Shown: positions 5,340 to 14,863 of the stretch, piece by piece
Numbering within the stretch: position 1 is the first letter of the stretch
Layout: the number at the start of each line of letters is the position of its first letter
Assembly (NCBI RefSeq): GCF_001995255.1
Contig: NZ_MUZR01000055.1
Span: forward strand, 1-37,015
Direction of reading: 5' to 3'
DNA from: Thioalkalivibrio halophilus
GTDB lineage: Bacteria; Pseudomonadota; Gammaproteobacteria; Ectothiorhodospirales; Ectothiorhodospiraceae
Length of the DNA stretch: 37,015 bases
Position numbers and translations under genes: made by a program
Notes under the pieces: model-generated
Told to the model about the DNA's origin: nothing
Databases searched by the model: none
Seen by the model: only the letters and a program-made list of their open reading frames with translations

Positions 5340-6630
5340 GGGACCCTCCGGGTCAGCAAACGGGCCCGGGACCCTGGCAAAGCCGCTGGGGAGCTCCGAC
5401 CTACCCCCGAAGTACACGGGGCTTTCGGCGGTGGATCAGTGCGTGCACTGCGGTCTGTGCCTGCCCCACTGCCCCACCTACGAACTGCACCGGCAGGAAG
5501 GCGACTCCCCGCGAGGTCGCCTGACCCTGATGCAGGGCCTGGCCCGCGGCGAGCTCGATCCGCAGTCACCCCGCCTGCGCAGCCATCTGGAAGGCTGTCT
5601 CGGCTGCCGCTCCTGCGAGGCCGTGTGCCCGGCCGGAGTCCCCTTCGGTGCCCTGATGGATCGCACCCGCGAAATCCTCCTTCAGGAATCGGACGAGCCG
5701 GAGGGCGCCCCGCTGCCCATGCCGCGCATGCTGCACGACCGCCTGCTGGGATCGCCCCGGCTGCGGCGACTCGCCGGCCTCGGGGCCCGGGCCGCCGCAC
5801 GCCTGCCGCGCGCCGGGCTCCCGGGACTGGACGCCACCGTGCGCCGGGCCCTGGAACATGCGCGCCCCAGCCTCGCCCCGCCTCCCCGGCTGCGCGCCGA
5901 CGGCCCGCCCGACGCGGTCGACGTGCTGCTGTTCACCGGCTGCATGGACGCCTTCTTCACCGGGCCCGACCTGGAAGCGGCCCTGACCGTCCTGCATGCG
6001 CTGGGTCTGAAGGTGGGCATCCCCTCCTCCCCGACCTGCTGCGGCGCCCTGGACCGACACGCCGGACGCCCCGCGGCGGCCACGGAACTGGAGCGGCACA
6101 ATCGGGAAGCCTTCGGTGCGGCCGAGGATGGCCCGCCGGTGATCGTCCTCGACAGCGGCTGCGAGGCGACCCTGCGCGAGGCCGCCGACAGCTTCCCCGG
6201 CGCCCGCGCGACCAGCCTCACGCGTTTCGTCGCCCGACACCTGGAGGAACACGGGCCGCCCCGTGACGGCTGGCGCGAGGACCCGGTGCGCGTCGCCCTG
6301 CATCGCCCCTGCACCCAGCGGAACGTCACCCGCGAGGGCGAGATCCTGCCGACGCTGCTGCGCGGCCTGCCCGGCGTGACCCTCACCGGGACCCCGTCCC
6401 TCCCCAACTGCTGTGGCGCGGGTGGCACCGCGATGCTCGCCTGGCCGGAACAGGCCGATGCCCTGGGGCAGCAAACCCTGCAGGCCCTGGGCACGGAGGC
6501 TCCTGACTGCATCGTCTCCGGCAACGTGGGCTGCCGGGTGCATCTGCGCGCGCTGCAGCCGCAATCGCCTGAAGACCCGCCGCTGCTCTCCCCGGCCCGT
6601 TTCCTTGCGGGGCGCCTCGCGGTAACCTGA
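5278..6630 (+). CDS. GlcF-like Fe-S subunit (glycolate/lactate oxidase type)
   Basis: Predicted 450-residue iron-sulfur protein of the GlcF/GlpC/LutA group, which passes electrons from a flavin dehydrogenase toward quinone. Two [4Fe-4S] motifs are clear: C55-x2-C58-x2-C61-x3-C65-P and C107-x2-C110-x2-C113-x3-C117-P. Two cysteine-rich CCG domains follow, with CCG at 254-256 (SPTCCGALDRH) and 378-380 (PNCCGAGGTAM). The length suits GlcF. The start is uncertain: ATGs at 5278, 5290 and 5338 all lack a good ribosome site, and the first 60 codons overlap a possible antisense small gene. No FAD-binding GlcD/GlcE gene is adjacent, so the substrate cannot be told from context. coq7 follows 27 bp downstream and may be cotranscribed. 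Confidence 0.85.
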   Translation: MLTSMTEDNSTAAERGTRDNMGPSGSANGPGTLAKPLGSSDLPPKYTGLSAVDQCVHCGLCLPHCPTYELHRQEGDSPRGRLTLMQGLARGELDPQSPRLRSHLEGCLGCRSCEAVCPAGVPFGALMDRTREILLQESDEPEGAPLPMPRMLHDRLLGSPRLRRLAGLGARAAARLPRAGLPGLDATVRRALEHARPSLAPPPRLRADGPPDAVDVLLFTGCMDAFFTGPDLEAALTVLHALGLKVGIPSSPTCCGALDRHAGRPAAATELERHNREAFGAAEDGPPVIVLDSGCEATLREAADSFPGARATSLTRFVARHLEEHGPPRDGWREDPVRVALHRPCTQRNVTREGEILPTLLRGLPGVTLTGTPSLPNCCGAGGTAMLAWPEQADALGQQTLQALGTEAPDCIVSGNVGCRVHLRALQPQSPEDPPLLSPARFLAGRLAVT

Positions 6631-6657
6631 GACAAAGCCCATACCCGAGCGCCCGCC

Positions 6658-7299
6658 ATGCGCCGACTCTCCCCGCTGGATCATCTGATCACCCAGGCCG
6701 ACGCCCTCGTCAAGGTCGTCTCCGGGCATGCCCGCTCCACCGGCCGCCCGTCGCCCGGTGGCGACGAACCCGGTCCGATGCTGGACGACCATGACCGTCA
6801 GGAAACCGGGCGCCTGATGCGGGTCAACCATGCCGGCGAGGTGGCCGCCCAGGGGCTCTATCAGGGGCAGATGCTCACCGCCCGTACCCCGGCGATCCGC
6901 GCGCAGCTGGATCAGGCGGCGCGCGAGGAAGGCGACCACCTGCACTGGTGCGCGCGGCGGGTCCACGAAATGGGCATGCACACCAGCCTGCTGACGCCCT
7001 TCTGGTACGTGAGTTCGCTGGGCGTGGGTGCGCTGGCCGGACTGTCCGGGGACCGCTACAGCCTGGGGTTTGTCGACGAGACCGAGCGCCAGGTGGAGCA
7101 GCACCTGGACCGGCACCTGGACCGCCTGCCGCCGTCCGACACGGTGTCGGCACGCATCCTCGAGCAGATGAAGCAGGAAGAGGTGGAACACGGGGCAAAG
7201 GCCATGGCGATGGGGGGCCGGACCCTGCCGTGGCCGGTGCGCAGCGTGCTGATGCCACTGACCTCGAAGATCATGACGCACACCGCCTACCGGATCTGA
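6658..7299 (+). CDS. coq7: Demethoxyubiquinone hydroxylase (Coq7 type)
   Basis: Predicted 213-residue di-iron monooxygenase that hydroxylates demethoxyubiquinone, the penultimate step of aerobic ubiquinone synthesis. It is expected to be a peripheral membrane protein. Ferritin-like four-helix bundle ligands are visible: E61 in NHAGEVAAQGLYQG, E91 and H94 in EEGDHLHW, E143 in ETERQVEQH, and E175/H178 in QEEVEHG. The hydrophobic segment around residues 115-130 matches the membrane-binding part of the family. Coq7 replaces UbiF in many gammaproteobacteria, for example Pseudomonas, and implies oxygen-dependent ubiquinone synthesis. It converges with speD; a small CCCGG/CCGGG hairpin lies between them at 7301-7315. 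Confidence 0.95.
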   Translation: MRRLSPLDHLITQADALVKVVSGHARSTGRPSPGGDEPGPMLDDHDRQETGRLMRVNHAGEVAAQGLYQGQMLTARTPAIRAQLDQAAREEGDHLHWCARRVHEMGMHTSLLTPFWYVSSLGVGALAGLSGDRYSLGFVDETERQVEQHLDRHLDRLPPSDTVSARILEQMKQEEVEHGAKAMAMGGRTLPWPVRSVLMPLTSKIMTHTAYRI

Positions 7300-7335
7300 G
7301 CCCGGTTTCCCCGGGCCGGGCACCCCCGCGGCGCG

Positions 7336-8145
7336 TCAGCTTCCGCGGCTCATGTTCTTGCCGTAGAAGATCTCCATCATCTCGTGCTTGAGCAGCTTGG
7401 CGATGCGCTTGGCTTCCTTCGCCGAGTAGTCGTCCTTGCCCAGGCCGAACAGGTAATTGTCCAGATCGAAGTCCTTCAGCACCATCTTGGTGTGGAACAG
7501 GTACTCCTGGTACACGTTCACGTCCACCATCTGGTACTTGTCCTTGGTGTCGCGCGACAGGAAGTCCTGGATGGAGTTGATCTTGTGATCGATGAAGTGC
7601 TTCTTGCCGCGCACGTCCCGGGTGAACCCCCGCACCCGGTAGTCCATGATCACGATGTCCGACTCGAAGCTGTGGATCAGGTAGTTCAGCGCGCGCAGCG
7701 GTGAAATGCGCCCGCAGGTGGACACGTCGATATCCGCGCGGAAGGTCGCGATCCCGCCCTCCGGATGGGCCTCCGGATAGGTATGCACGGTGATGTGGCT
7801 CTTGTCGAGGTGACCGACCACGGTCTCCGGCAGCGGTCCCGGACCCTCGGTGTAACCGATCTGCTCGGTGGCCACCGGCTCCTCGGAGATCAGCATGGTC
7901 ACCGACGCGCCCTGCGGGTCGTAGTCCTGGCGCGAGATGTCGAGGATGTTGGCACCGATCAGGTGCGCCACGTCCGTCAGGATCTGCGTCAGACGCTGGG
8001 CGTTGTAGGCCTCGTCGATGTAGGCGATGTACTCGTCGCGATGACGATCGCCCGACGCATAGCAGATGTCATAGATATTGAAGCTCAGGCTCTTGGTCAG
8101 GTTGTTGAAGCCGTGGAGCTTGATCTGCTTCTTGTGACGCGACAT
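7336..8145 (-). CDS. speD: S-adenosylmethionine decarboxylase proenzyme
   Basis: Predicted 269-residue proenzyme of the enterobacterial type, which decarboxylates SAM to the aminopropyl donor for spermidine synthesis. The self-cleavage site is visible in [13 protein letters not shown]: cleavage before S116 would create the pyruvoyl cofactor and give beta and alpha chains. Length and sequence match the bacterial SpeD class 1A. The ATG at 8145 is preceded by GAGGG. No speE (spermidine synthase) is adjacent. The gene lies 85 bp downstream of the OsmC-like gene in the same direction. It draws on the SAM pool supplied by metK elsewhere in this window. Confidence 0.97.
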   Translation of the reverse strand: MSRHKKQIKLHGFNNLTKSLSFNIYDICYASGDRHRDEYIAYIDEAYNAQRLTQILTDVAHLIGANILDISRQDYDPQGASVTMLISEEPVATEQIGYTEGPGPLPETVVGHLDKSHITVHTYPEAHPEGGIATFRADIDVSTCGRISPLRALNYLIHSFESDIVIMDYRVRGFTRDVRGKKHFIDHKINSIQDFLSRDTKDKYQMVDVNVYQEYLFHTKMVLKDFDLDNYLFGLGKDDYSAKEAKRIAKLLKHEMMEIFYGKNMSRGS

Positions 8146-8230
8146 GGCGTACCCTCTTGCCCGGGCCGTAAGGAGCGGCGAATTGTAGAGACATCACGCG
8201 GCGAGTCAACGGCTTGCACCCGCCAGCGGC

Positions 8231-8659
8231 TCAGCGCGGAGCCGGCCCTTCCACGATCTCGAAATCATGGGTCACGCGGGCCGACGCCCCCAGCATCATC
8301 GACGCCGAACAGTATTTCTCGGCGGAGAGCTGTACCGCCCGTGCGACGTGCTTTTCCGACAGATCGTTCCCGTACACCCGGAAATGCACATGGATGTCGG
8401 TGAAGACCTTCGGCACCTCGTCGGCGCGGGTGCCGTCGATGTCCACCTGACAGTCGAGCACATCCTGCCGCGACTTCTTCAGCATCGCCACCACGTCGAA
8501 ACTGGTGCAGCCGCCCAGCCCCAGCAGCAGCATCTCCATCGGACGCGCCCCCAGGTTGCGTCCGCCGGCGTCCGGCGCGCCGTCCATCACCACCGCGTGG
8601 CCGCTGTCCGTCTCGCCGACGAAAGCCACGCCGTCCAGCCATTTCACTCGTACTTGCAT
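8231..8659 (-). CDS. OsmC-family protein (YhfA-like)
   Basis: Predicted 142-residue cytosolic protein of the OsmC/Ohr superfamily, related to thiol peroxidases of organic hydroperoxides; the YhfA subgroup has no proven substrate. The two conserved cysteines appear as C52 in LLGLGGCTSFD and C116 in AEKYCSAS. I chose the ATG at 8657-8659 (reads MQVRVKWLDG) because GGACGGGA lies just upstream; the frame remains open far upstream but that part is antisense to crp. It is divergent from crp across about 120 bp, an arrangement also found in Escherichia coli (yhfA-crp), which supports orthology. Confidence 0.9.
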   Translation of the reverse strand: MQVRVKWLDGVAFVGETDSGHAVVMDGAPDAGGRNLGARPMEMLLLGLGGCTSFDVVAMLKKSRQDVLDCQVDIDGTRADEVPKVFTDIHVHFRVYGNDLSEKHVARAVQLSAEKYCSASMMLGASARVTHDFEIVEGPAPR

Positions 8660-8782
8660 GTCCCGTCCTGCCCGATGTTTTTGTGAACCCGTCGAAGCAG
8701 AATCGTCACCGAACCACCCGCCGGGTGCATTACACTCTCGTGGACTACACTTTAACGTGTTCTCCCGATCGAACCGGTAATC

Positions 8783-9427
8783 ATGAGCAAGCCTTCCCCA
8801 GCCCAAACAGCCATGCCCAACCATTCTCCGGCGATGGAACGCCTGCTGGAACACTGCCAGCGCCGCCACTATCCGCGCCGGACCACCGTGATCCAGGCGG
8901 GCACGGTACCGGACACGCTGTACTACGTACTCGGCGGCTCGGTCTCTGTCCTGGGCGAGAACAACGGCCACGAACTGGTGCTGGCCTATCTCAACCGGGG
9001 CGAATTCTTCGGCGAGCTCGGGCTGTTCGAGGATGATCCGCGCAGCGCCACGGTCGTCACCCGCGAGGACACCGACACCGCGGAGATCCCCTACACCCGC
9101 TTCCGCGAGCTGGCGATGCGCGACCCCGAGATCCTGATGCTGCTGACCCGACAGATCGCGGCCCGGCTGCGCCAGACCTCGCGCAAGGTCATGGACCTCG
9201 CCTTCGTCGATGTCACCGGCCGCATCGCGCACACCCTGCTCGACCTCGCTCAGCAGCCCGACGCGATGACCCACCCCGACGGCATGCAGCTGCGCATCAC
9301 CCGCCAGGAACTGGCGCGCATCGTTGGCTGCTCGCGCGAGATGGCCGGCCGCGTGCTCAAGGAACTGGAAGAACGCGGCCTGATCAGCGCGCACGGCAAG
9401 ACCATCGTGGTCTACGGCACGCGCTGA
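8783..9427 (+). CDS. crp: cAMP receptor protein (Crp/Vfr)
   Basis: Predicted 214-residue global transcription regulator that binds cAMP and activates or represses promoters. The N-terminal cyclic-nucleotide domain has the cAMP pocket residues G77-E78 and R87-S88 (FFGELGLFEDDPRSATV), and T132-S133 in the dimer helix. The C-terminal winged helix contains ITRQELARIVGCSREMAGR (172-190), and the last 14 residues (ISAHGKTIVVYGTR) are identical to the enteric protein. Thus it is expected to respond to cAMP and bind TGTGA-N6-TCACA sites. A TTGTGA half-site lies in the intergenic region near 8680 but without a matching second half. It has an N-terminal extension of about 10 residues relative to the E. 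coli protein. Confidence 0.95.
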   Translation: MSKPSPAQTAMPNHSPAMERLLEHCQRRHYPRRTTVIQAGTVPDTLYYVLGGSVSVLGENNGHELVLAYLNRGEFFGELGLFEDDPRSATVVTREDTDTAEIPYTRFRELAMRDPEILMLLTRQIAARLRQTSRKVMDLAFVDVTGRIAHTLLDLAQQPDAMTHPDGMQLRITRQELARIVGCSREMAGRVLKELEERGLISAHGKTIVVYGTR

Positions 9428-9442
9428 TCCCGCGGCCCCGGC

Positions 9443-10252
9443 TCAGCCCTCGCCGCGGAACAGCCGCCCGAGGGCCGCGCCCGGATCCTCCTCGCGCATG
9501 AAGGCCTCGCCCACGAGGAACGCATTCACGCCCGCATCGCGCATCCGCTGCACGTCCTCGACGCTGTGGATACCGCTCTCGGTCACCAGCAGCACGTCCT
9601 CCGGCAGCCGGTCGAGCAGCTCCAGGGTGGTCTCCAGACGCGTCTCGAAACTGCGCAGGTCGCGGTTGTTGATGCCGATCAGGTCCGCGCCCAGGCGCAC
9701 CGCGCGCTCCAGCTCCTCGGCGTCGTGCACCTCCACCAGCGGATCCATGCCCAGCTCGCGGGTGAGAAAGATCAGTTCGCCCAGGTTGGTGTCATCCAGC
9801 ACCGCCGCAATCAGCAGCACCGCATCGGCCCCCAGCACCCGCGCCTCGTAGACCTGATACAGGTCGATCACGAAGTCCTTGCGCAGAATCGGCAGGTCGC
9901 AGGCCACGTGCGCCGCACGCAGGTCTCCGTCGCGGCCCTTGAAGAAGCTCACGTCCGTCAGCACCGACAGGCAGGTGGCCCCGTGCTCGGCATACGAGCG
10001 GGCAAACGCATCCGGGTTGAAGTTCGGGCTGATCTGCCCCTTGCTGGGGCTGGCCTTCTTGATCTCGGCGATCACCGCGGCGCGCCCGGCGTCGATGTCC
10101 GCCTGCAGCGCGGCGCGAAAACCGCGCGGCTCCTCCGCCGACGTCAGCCAGCCACGCAGTTCGCGCAAGGGCTGCACATCGGAGCGCTCGATCAGTTCCT
10201 CACGCTTGCGTTCGAGGATCCGCTCGAGGATATCGGGGGTATCGTCACTCAT
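9443..10252 (-). CDS. trpC: Indole-3-glycerol phosphate synthase
   Basis: Predicted 269-residue single-domain TIM barrel that converts carboxyphenylaminodeoxyribulose phosphate to indole-3-glycerol phosphate in tryptophan synthesis. The signature [13 protein letters not shown] (about residues 60-72) with the catalytic Lys, [15 protein letters not shown], and the phosphate-binding ESGIH and FLVGEAFMR loops are all present. It is not fused to TrpF. The start ATG at 10252 lies 3 bp after the trpD stop; its ribosome site (AGGAG) is built into the last codons of trpD, so the two are translationally coupled. It is the last gene of the cluster and converges with crp across 15 bp. Confidence 0.97.
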   Translation of the reverse strand: MSDDTPDILERILERKREELIERSDVQPLRELRGWLTSAEEPRGFRAALQADIDAGRAAVIAEIKKASPSKGQISPNFNPDAFARSYAEHGATCLSVLTDVSFFKGRDGDLRAAHVACDLPILRKDFVIDLYQVYEARVLGADAVLLIAAVLDDTNLGELIFLTRELGMDPLVEVHDAEELERAVRLGADLIGINNRDLRSFETRLETTLELLDRLPEDVLLVTESGIHSVEDVQRMRDAGVNAFLVGEAFMREEDPGAALGRLFRGEG

Positions 10253-10255
10253 GTT

Positions 10256-11287
10256 TCAACTCTCCTTTTGTGCCAGCCGCGTGGAGACGGCCTGCAGCTG
10301 TTCCAGTCGTTCGCGGGCGGCGCCGCTGTCGATCACCTCGGCGGCCCGGCGTACGCCCGCCTCCAGGCTGGGCGCTCCGCCGCCCACGAAGATCGCCGCG
10401 CCGGCATTGAGCAGGACGATGTCGCGCGCGGGTCCCGGCGTACCCGCCAGCACGTCGCGCAGCATGGCCGCCGAGGCCGCCACGTCGGCGACCCGCACGG
10501 TGTCCAGGGCGGCCGTGGTCAGGCCGACATCCTCCGGCCGCAGGGTATATTCCGTAATCTCGCCGTCGCGCAGTTCCGCCACCCGGGTCGGCGCGCCGAT
10601 GCTGATCTCGTCCAGCCCGTCCTCGGCGTTCACCACCATCACGTGTTCGGAACCCAGGCCCTTCAGGGCCTCCGCCAGCGGTCGCAGCCAGTCCGCGGAG
10701 AACACCCCCAGCACCTGGTTGGGCGCACCGGCCGGATTGGTCAGCGGCCCCAGCACGTTGAACAGCGTGCGCACGCCGAGCTCCCGGCGCGGCCCGATCG
10801 CATGGCGCATCGCCCCGTGATGAGCCGGGGCGAACAGGAAGCCGACCCCGACCTCCCGGATGCAGGTGGCCACCGCGTCGGGGCCCAGCTCCAGGTTTAC
10901 GCCCAGGGTTTCCAGCACATCGGCGGAGCCCGAACGCGAGGACACCGACCGGTTGCCGTGCTTGGCCACCCGCACCCCGGCGGCCGCGGCCACCAGTGCC
11001 GAGGCGGTGGAGATGTTGAAGGTCCCGGAGGCATCGCCACCGGTCCCGCAGGTATCCACCAGGCCGGCGCGCGGGACGTCCACCCGCGTCGCCAGTTCCC
11101 GCATCACCCCGGCGGCGGCGCGGATCTCGTCGATGGTCTCGCCCTTCATCCGCAGGGCGACCAGCAGGCCGCCGATCTGGGCATCGGTGGCCTCGCCGCC
11201 CATCACCGCGCGCATCACGGCGGTCATCTCGTCGGCGTCCAGGTCCTGGCGTTCAACCAGCTTCGCAATGGCTTGGGGCAGGGTCAC
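10256..11287 (-). CDS. trpD: Anthranilate phosphoribosyltransferase
   Basis: Predicted 343-residue enzyme that transfers phosphoribosyl from PRPP to anthranilate. The glycine-rich PRPP loop [15 protein letters not shown] (about residues 79-93), the [15 protein letters not shown] segment (about 109-123) and the anthranilate-site residues of the class are visible. The start is a GTG at 11287 with GGAGAA seven bases upstream. It lies upstream of trpC with 3-bp spacing and downstream of an MFS transporter gene that separates it from trpG. Not fused to TrpG. Confidence 0.97.
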   Translation of the reverse strand: MTLPQAIAKLVERQDLDADEMTAVMRAVMGGEATDAQIGGLLVALRMKGETIDEIRAAAGVMRELATRVDVPRAGLVDTCGTGGDASGTFNISTASALVAAAAGVRVAKHGNRSVSSRSGSADVLETLGVNLELGPDAVATCIREVGVGFLFAPAHHGAMRHAIGPRRELGVRTLFNVLGPLTNPAGAPNQVLGVFSADWLRPLAEALKGLGSEHVMVVNAEDGLDEISIGAPTRVAELRDGEITEYTLRPEDVGLTTAALDTVRVADVAASAAMLRDVLAGTPGPARDIVLLNAGAAIFVGGGAPSLEAGVRRAAEVIDSGAARERLEQLQAVSTRLAQKES

Positions 11288-11352
11288 GTTCGTTCTCCGG
11301 CTGCTGGGCGGTCAGGGATCAACGGGGGCACAGTTTAGGGAAACGCGCGGCT

Positions 11353-12576
11353 TTACGCAGGTCGAACGGCCGCCGGGGCGCGCGGCACGTCGCGCGGACC
11401 GCCGCCCAGCCACCAGATCAGCGCCCCGACCGACCACACCACCAGAGCTCCCGCCACCAGGTGGCGCGGATCATCATCCAGATGGTCGACCAGGAACAGC
11501 GTCAGCAATGCACTGATGCCCAGCTGCACGAAAGCCTGCATGGCCGAGGCCATGCCGCGTGCCCCGGGGTAGCAGTCCAGCGCCAGCAGGGTCAGCGACG
11601 GCATGGCCGTGGCCAGGGCGAAACTGTACAGCGCGAACGGCCCGGTGATCGACACCACCGGCCCGTCCAGCCAGGCACCGCCGCCGATCAGCACCAGGGC
11701 CGTTCCGCTCAGACCCAGCCCGATGCTCACGGCCGCCTGCGGCGTCAGGCGCGCGGCCGTGCGCCCGGCCACGAACGCCCCCAGCAGCAGCCCGGCCACC
11801 AGCGGCAGGAACAGCCACCAGAAATCGCGTTCGTCCCCGCCCAGATGCTCGTAGATCAGCGTGGGCGAGGCCGCGATGAAGATGAACATCGCCCCGAACA
11901 TCGCCGCGTGCACCCCCACCGGCCGCAGGAATCGCGGGTTGCGCAGGGTCCGGAGATAGCCCTGCACGATCGCCGGCGGCCGGCTGCGCACCCGCCCGAC
12001 CGGCGGCAGCGTCTCCGGCAGGAACGCCCGCGCCGCCAGCAGCAGTACGCCGCCGTACAGCGCGAGGAAGGCGAACACCGAGCGCCAGCCAAAGGCGGCC
12101 TGCAGCCAGCCCCCGATGATGGGTGCGGCGGCCGGCCCGATGGAGAACACCATGGTCACCAGGGCAAAGACCCGGCGCGCATCGGTGGGGTCGAAACGGT
12201 CGCGCACCAGCGCCCGTCCGACCACCACCCCGGTGGCCGCCGCCAGGCCCTGCAGGATGCGCAGGGTCACCACCTGCCAGTAGGCGGTGGCCACCACCAG
12301 CAGCGCGGAGATCAGCAGATAGGCGAACAGCGCCCACAGCACCACCGGACGGCGCCCGAAGGCGTCCGACAGCGGACCGGTGACCAGCGTGGACAGGGCA
12401 AACGCCACCAGGTAGGCGGACAGAGTGGCCTGCATGGCCGCGGAGTCCACCGCCAGGGATTCCGCCATCGCCGGAAACGACGGCAGATAGGTATCCAGTG
12501 AGAACGGCGCCAGCATCACCAGCGGCGCCACCAGCAGCGCATAGCGCAGCCGGAGTCGGCGATCGGCGCGGTTCAC
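11353..12576 (-). CDS. MFS transporter, Bcr/CflA drug-resistance subfamily, inside the trp operon
   Basis: Predicted 407-residue inner-membrane proton antiporter with about 12 hydrophobic segments. The N-terminal [16 protein letters not shown] and the [18 protein letters not shown] loop (motif A of the major facilitator superfamily) are typical of the Bcr/CflA (DHA1) group, whose members export drugs such as bicyclomycin, sulfonamides or amino-acid derivatives. Its ATG overlaps the trpG stop codon by four bases (ATGA), so it is translationally coupled to trpG; trpD follows 65 bp later. Its place between trpG and trpD suggests a link to anthranilate or tryptophan (for example efflux of excess pathway compounds), but this is inference; the family alone does not fix the substrate. 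Confidence 0.9.
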   Translation of the reverse strand: MNRADRRLRLRYALLVAPLVMLAPFSLDTYLPSFPAMAESLAVDSAAMQATLSAYLVAFALSTLVTGPLSDAFGRRPVVLWALFAYLLISALLVVATAYWQVVTLRILQGLAAATGVVVGRALVRDRFDPTDARRVFALVTMVFSIGPAAAPIIGGWLQAAFGWRSVFAFLALYGGVLLLAARAFLPETLPPVGRVRSRPPAIVQGYLRTLRNPRFLRPVGVHAAMFGAMFIFIAASPTLIYEHLGGDERDFWWLFLPLVAGLLLGAFVAGRTAARLTPQAAVSIGLGLSGTALVLIGGGAWLDGPVVSITGPFALYSFALATAMPSLTLLALDCYPGARGMASAMQAFVQLGISALLTLFLVDHLDDDPRHLVAGALVVWSVGALIWWLGGGPRDVPRAPAAVRPA

Positions 12577-13166
12577 GCCGGCTGTGGCAGGCGGCGCAGG
12601 AAGTTGCCCAGCAGCTCGTGGCCCTGACGGGTGAGGATGGACTCCGGGTGGAACTGCACGCCTTCCACGTCCAGTTCACGGTGACGCAGTCCCATGATCT
12701 CGTCACGCGTGCCGTCGGCGTGTTCCGTCCACGCGGTGACCTCGAGGCAGTCCGGCACCGAGCCGGCATCCACCACCAGCGAGTGATAGCGGGTAGCCTC
12801 CAGCGGGTTCTCCAGCCCCGCGAACACGCCCTGACCGGTGTGATGCACCGGCGAGGTCTTGCCGTGCATGATCTCGCGCGCGCGCACCACGGATCCGCCG
12901 AAGGCCTGCCCGATGGCCTGGTGCCCGAGGCAGACCCCGAGGATCGGGATCTCGCCGGCGAAGCGCTCGATCACCGCCAGCGATACCCCGGCCTCGTTGG
13001 GCGTGCAGGGGCCCGGCGAGATGACGATCCCAGCGGGGTCCAGCGTGGCGATGTCCTCCGGGGTGATGCGGTCGTTGCGATGCACGGCCACCTCCGCCCC
13101 CAGCTCGCCCAGATACTGCACGAGGTTGTAGGTGAAGGAGTCATAGTTGTCGAGCATCAGGATCAT
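12573..13166 (-). CDS. trpG: Anthranilate synthase glutaminase subunit (TrpG/PabA)
   Basis: Predicted 197-residue class I glutamine amidotransferase that supplies ammonia to TrpE (and possibly PabB). The catalytic triad is visible as C79 in [12 protein letters not shown]173 and E175 in [21 protein letters not shown] at the N-terminus is typical of the family. The ATG at 13166 has GGGAG upstream. It is 111 bp downstream of trpE. As no separate pabA is in view, it could serve folate synthesis as well, as in many bacteria. Confidence 0.96.
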   Translation of the reverse strand: MILMLDNYDSFTYNLVQYLGELGAEVAVHRNDRITPEDIATLDPAGIVISPGPCTPNEAGVSLAVIERFAGEIPILGVCLGHQAIGQAFGGSVVRAREIMHGKTSPVHHTGQGVFAGLENPLEATRYHSLVVDAGSVPDCLEVTAWTEHADGTRDEIMGLRHRELDVEGVQFHPESILTRQGHELLGNFLRRLPQPA

Positions 13167-13277
13167 GTCGGGCTCCCGGATAGCCTGGACGGCGAGTTGC
13201 GGACAAGCGTAGCGCGGCGCGAGGAACGAAGCCCGGAAACCCGGGGAACAGGGGGTCCACCCGCGCCGGCGGCGAAA

Positions 13278-14765
13278 TCAGCGGCGGTGGCGGCGCGGTC
13301 CCAGCCCGCCCAGCGCGGTTTCCGCCGCGCGCACCACGGCACGGCCCTTGTTCAGGGTTTCCTGCCACTCGTTCTCGGGCACCGAGTCGTGCACCACCCC
13401 GGCCCCCGCCTGGATGTGCAGCTCGCCTTCGTGCAGCACCGCCGTGCGGATGGCGATCGCGGTGTCCATGTTGCCGGACCAGGAGAGATACCCCACCGCA
13501 CCGGAGTACGGCCCGCGCTTGACCGGCTCCAGCTCGTCGATGATCTCCAGCGCGCGGATCTTGGGCGCGCCGCTGACCGTGCCGGCGGGGAAGGTCGCCC
13601 GCAGCACGTCCATCGCCGACAGCCCGGGCGCCAGCTCACCCTCCACGTTCGAGACAATGTGCATCACGTGCGAGTAGCGCTCCACCGCCATGGTCTCGGT
13701 GACCCGGACCGAGCCCACACGGCTGACCCGGCCGGCGTCGTTGCGCCCCAGGTCGATCAGCATCAGATGTTCCGCGCGCTCCTTGGGATCGGCCAGCAGT
13801 TCGGCCTCCAGCGCGCGGTCCTCGTCCGGATCGCGCCCGCGCGGCCGGGTCCCGGCGATCGGGCGCACGGTCACGCGTTCGTCCTCCAGGCGCACCAGGA
13901 TCTCCGGCGACGCGCCGACCACGTGGTGATCGCCCAGGTCCAGGTAATACATGTAGGGCGACGGGTTCAGTTCGCGCAGGGCGCGGTAGAGATCCAGCGG
14001 CGGCGCGGAAAACGGCACGCTCATGCGCTGCGCCAGCACCACCTGCATCACGTCGCCGTCGAGGATGTACTGCTGCGCCTTCTCCACCGCGGCCTGGAAG
14101 CCCTCGGCCGACCACCCGGGAACGTATTCCGGCACCGCGTGCGGATGCGGCGGATCGTCCGGCGGAACCAGCGGTTCGCCCAGACGGGTCTCGAGTTCAT
14201 CCAGGCGCTCGGACGCCACCGCCTGCCCGTCCGGCCGGGACGCATCGGCGTGCACGACCAGATACGCGCGACTGGACAGGTTGTCGTAGACCACGACTTC
14301 CTCGGAGACCAGCAGCAGGATGTCCGGCAGGCCCAGTTCGTCGGGCTTGTCCGGGCCGTCCAGGCGCGGCTCGATCAGGCGGACGGTCTCGAAACCGAAG
14401 TAGCCGACCAGCCCGCCGGTGAAGCGCGGCAGGCCCGGCAGATCAGCGACACGGAAACGCGCCTGATAGGCCTCGATCCAGGCCAGCGGGTCGGCCACGG
14501 TCTCGCGTTCGACCACCTCGCCGTCGGTCTCCACCGTGATCTCGTGGCCGTGCACCCGCACCAGGGTGCGGGCCGGCAGGCCCACGAACGAATAGCGCCC
14601 CCAGCGCTCGCCGCCCTGCACCGATTCGAACAGATACGAATACGGCCGGTTGGCCAGCTTGAGGAAGATCGACAGCGGGGTCTCGAGGTCGGCCAGGACC
14701 TCGCGCACCAGCGGGATGCGGTTGTGGCCTTCGCGGGCCAGCTCGTCGAACTGTTCGGGCGTCAT
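13278..14765 (-). CDS. trpE: Anthranilate synthase component I
   Basis: Predicted 495-residue chorismate-utilising enzyme that makes anthranilate with TrpG. I chose the ATG at 14765 ([19 protein letters not shown]), with AGGAA nine bases upstream; an ATG three codons earlier abuts that site. The N-terminal [19 protein letters not shown] segment corresponds to the tryptophan-binding region used for feedback inhibition. The C-terminal chorismate domain has [36 protein letters not shown] and [10 protein letters not shown]. No leader peptide or attenuator was found upstream; the gene follows gph, as in pseudomonads. Confidence 0.97.
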   Translation of the reverse strand: MTPEQFDELAREGHNRIPLVREVLADLETPLSIFLKLANRPYSYLFESVQGGERWGRYSFVGLPARTLVRVHGHEITVETDGEVVERETVADPLAWIEAYQARFRVADLPGLPRFTGGLVGYFGFETVRLIEPRLDGPDKPDELGLPDILLLVSEEVVVYDNLSSRAYLVVHADASRPDGQAVASERLDELETRLGEPLVPPDDPPHPHAVPEYVPGWSAEGFQAAVEKAQQYILDGDVMQVVLAQRMSVPFSAPPLDLYRALRELNPSPYMYYLDLGDHHVVGASPEILVRLEDERVTVRPIAGTRPRGRDPDEDRALEAELLADPKERAEHLMLIDLGRNDAGRVSRVGSVRVTETMAVERYSHVMHIVSNVEGELAPGLSAMDVLRATFPAGTVSGAPKIRALEIIDELEPVKRGPYSGAVGYLSWSGNMDTAIAIRTAVLHEGELHIQAGAGVVHDSVPENEWQETLNKGRAVVRAAETALGGLGPRRHRR

Positions 14766-14863
14766 GGCGGACATTTCCTGGCAACGGGTCGGATGAAGGA
14801 CGGCGGTTCAGAGGCCGTCGCGCCATCGTCCGGTTGCGGGGAAGCAGGCGTCCATGACCGGCC

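Noticed and set aside
5566-7323. 585-codon minus-strand open frame across the GlcF-like and coq7 genes
   Set aside because: Shadow frame caused by high GC at third positions of the real genes; Gly/Arg/His-rich, no domain.
8660-9394. N-terminal extension of the OsmC-like protein to 387 codons
   Set aside because: The additional part is antisense to crp and OsmC-family proteins are about 140 residues long.
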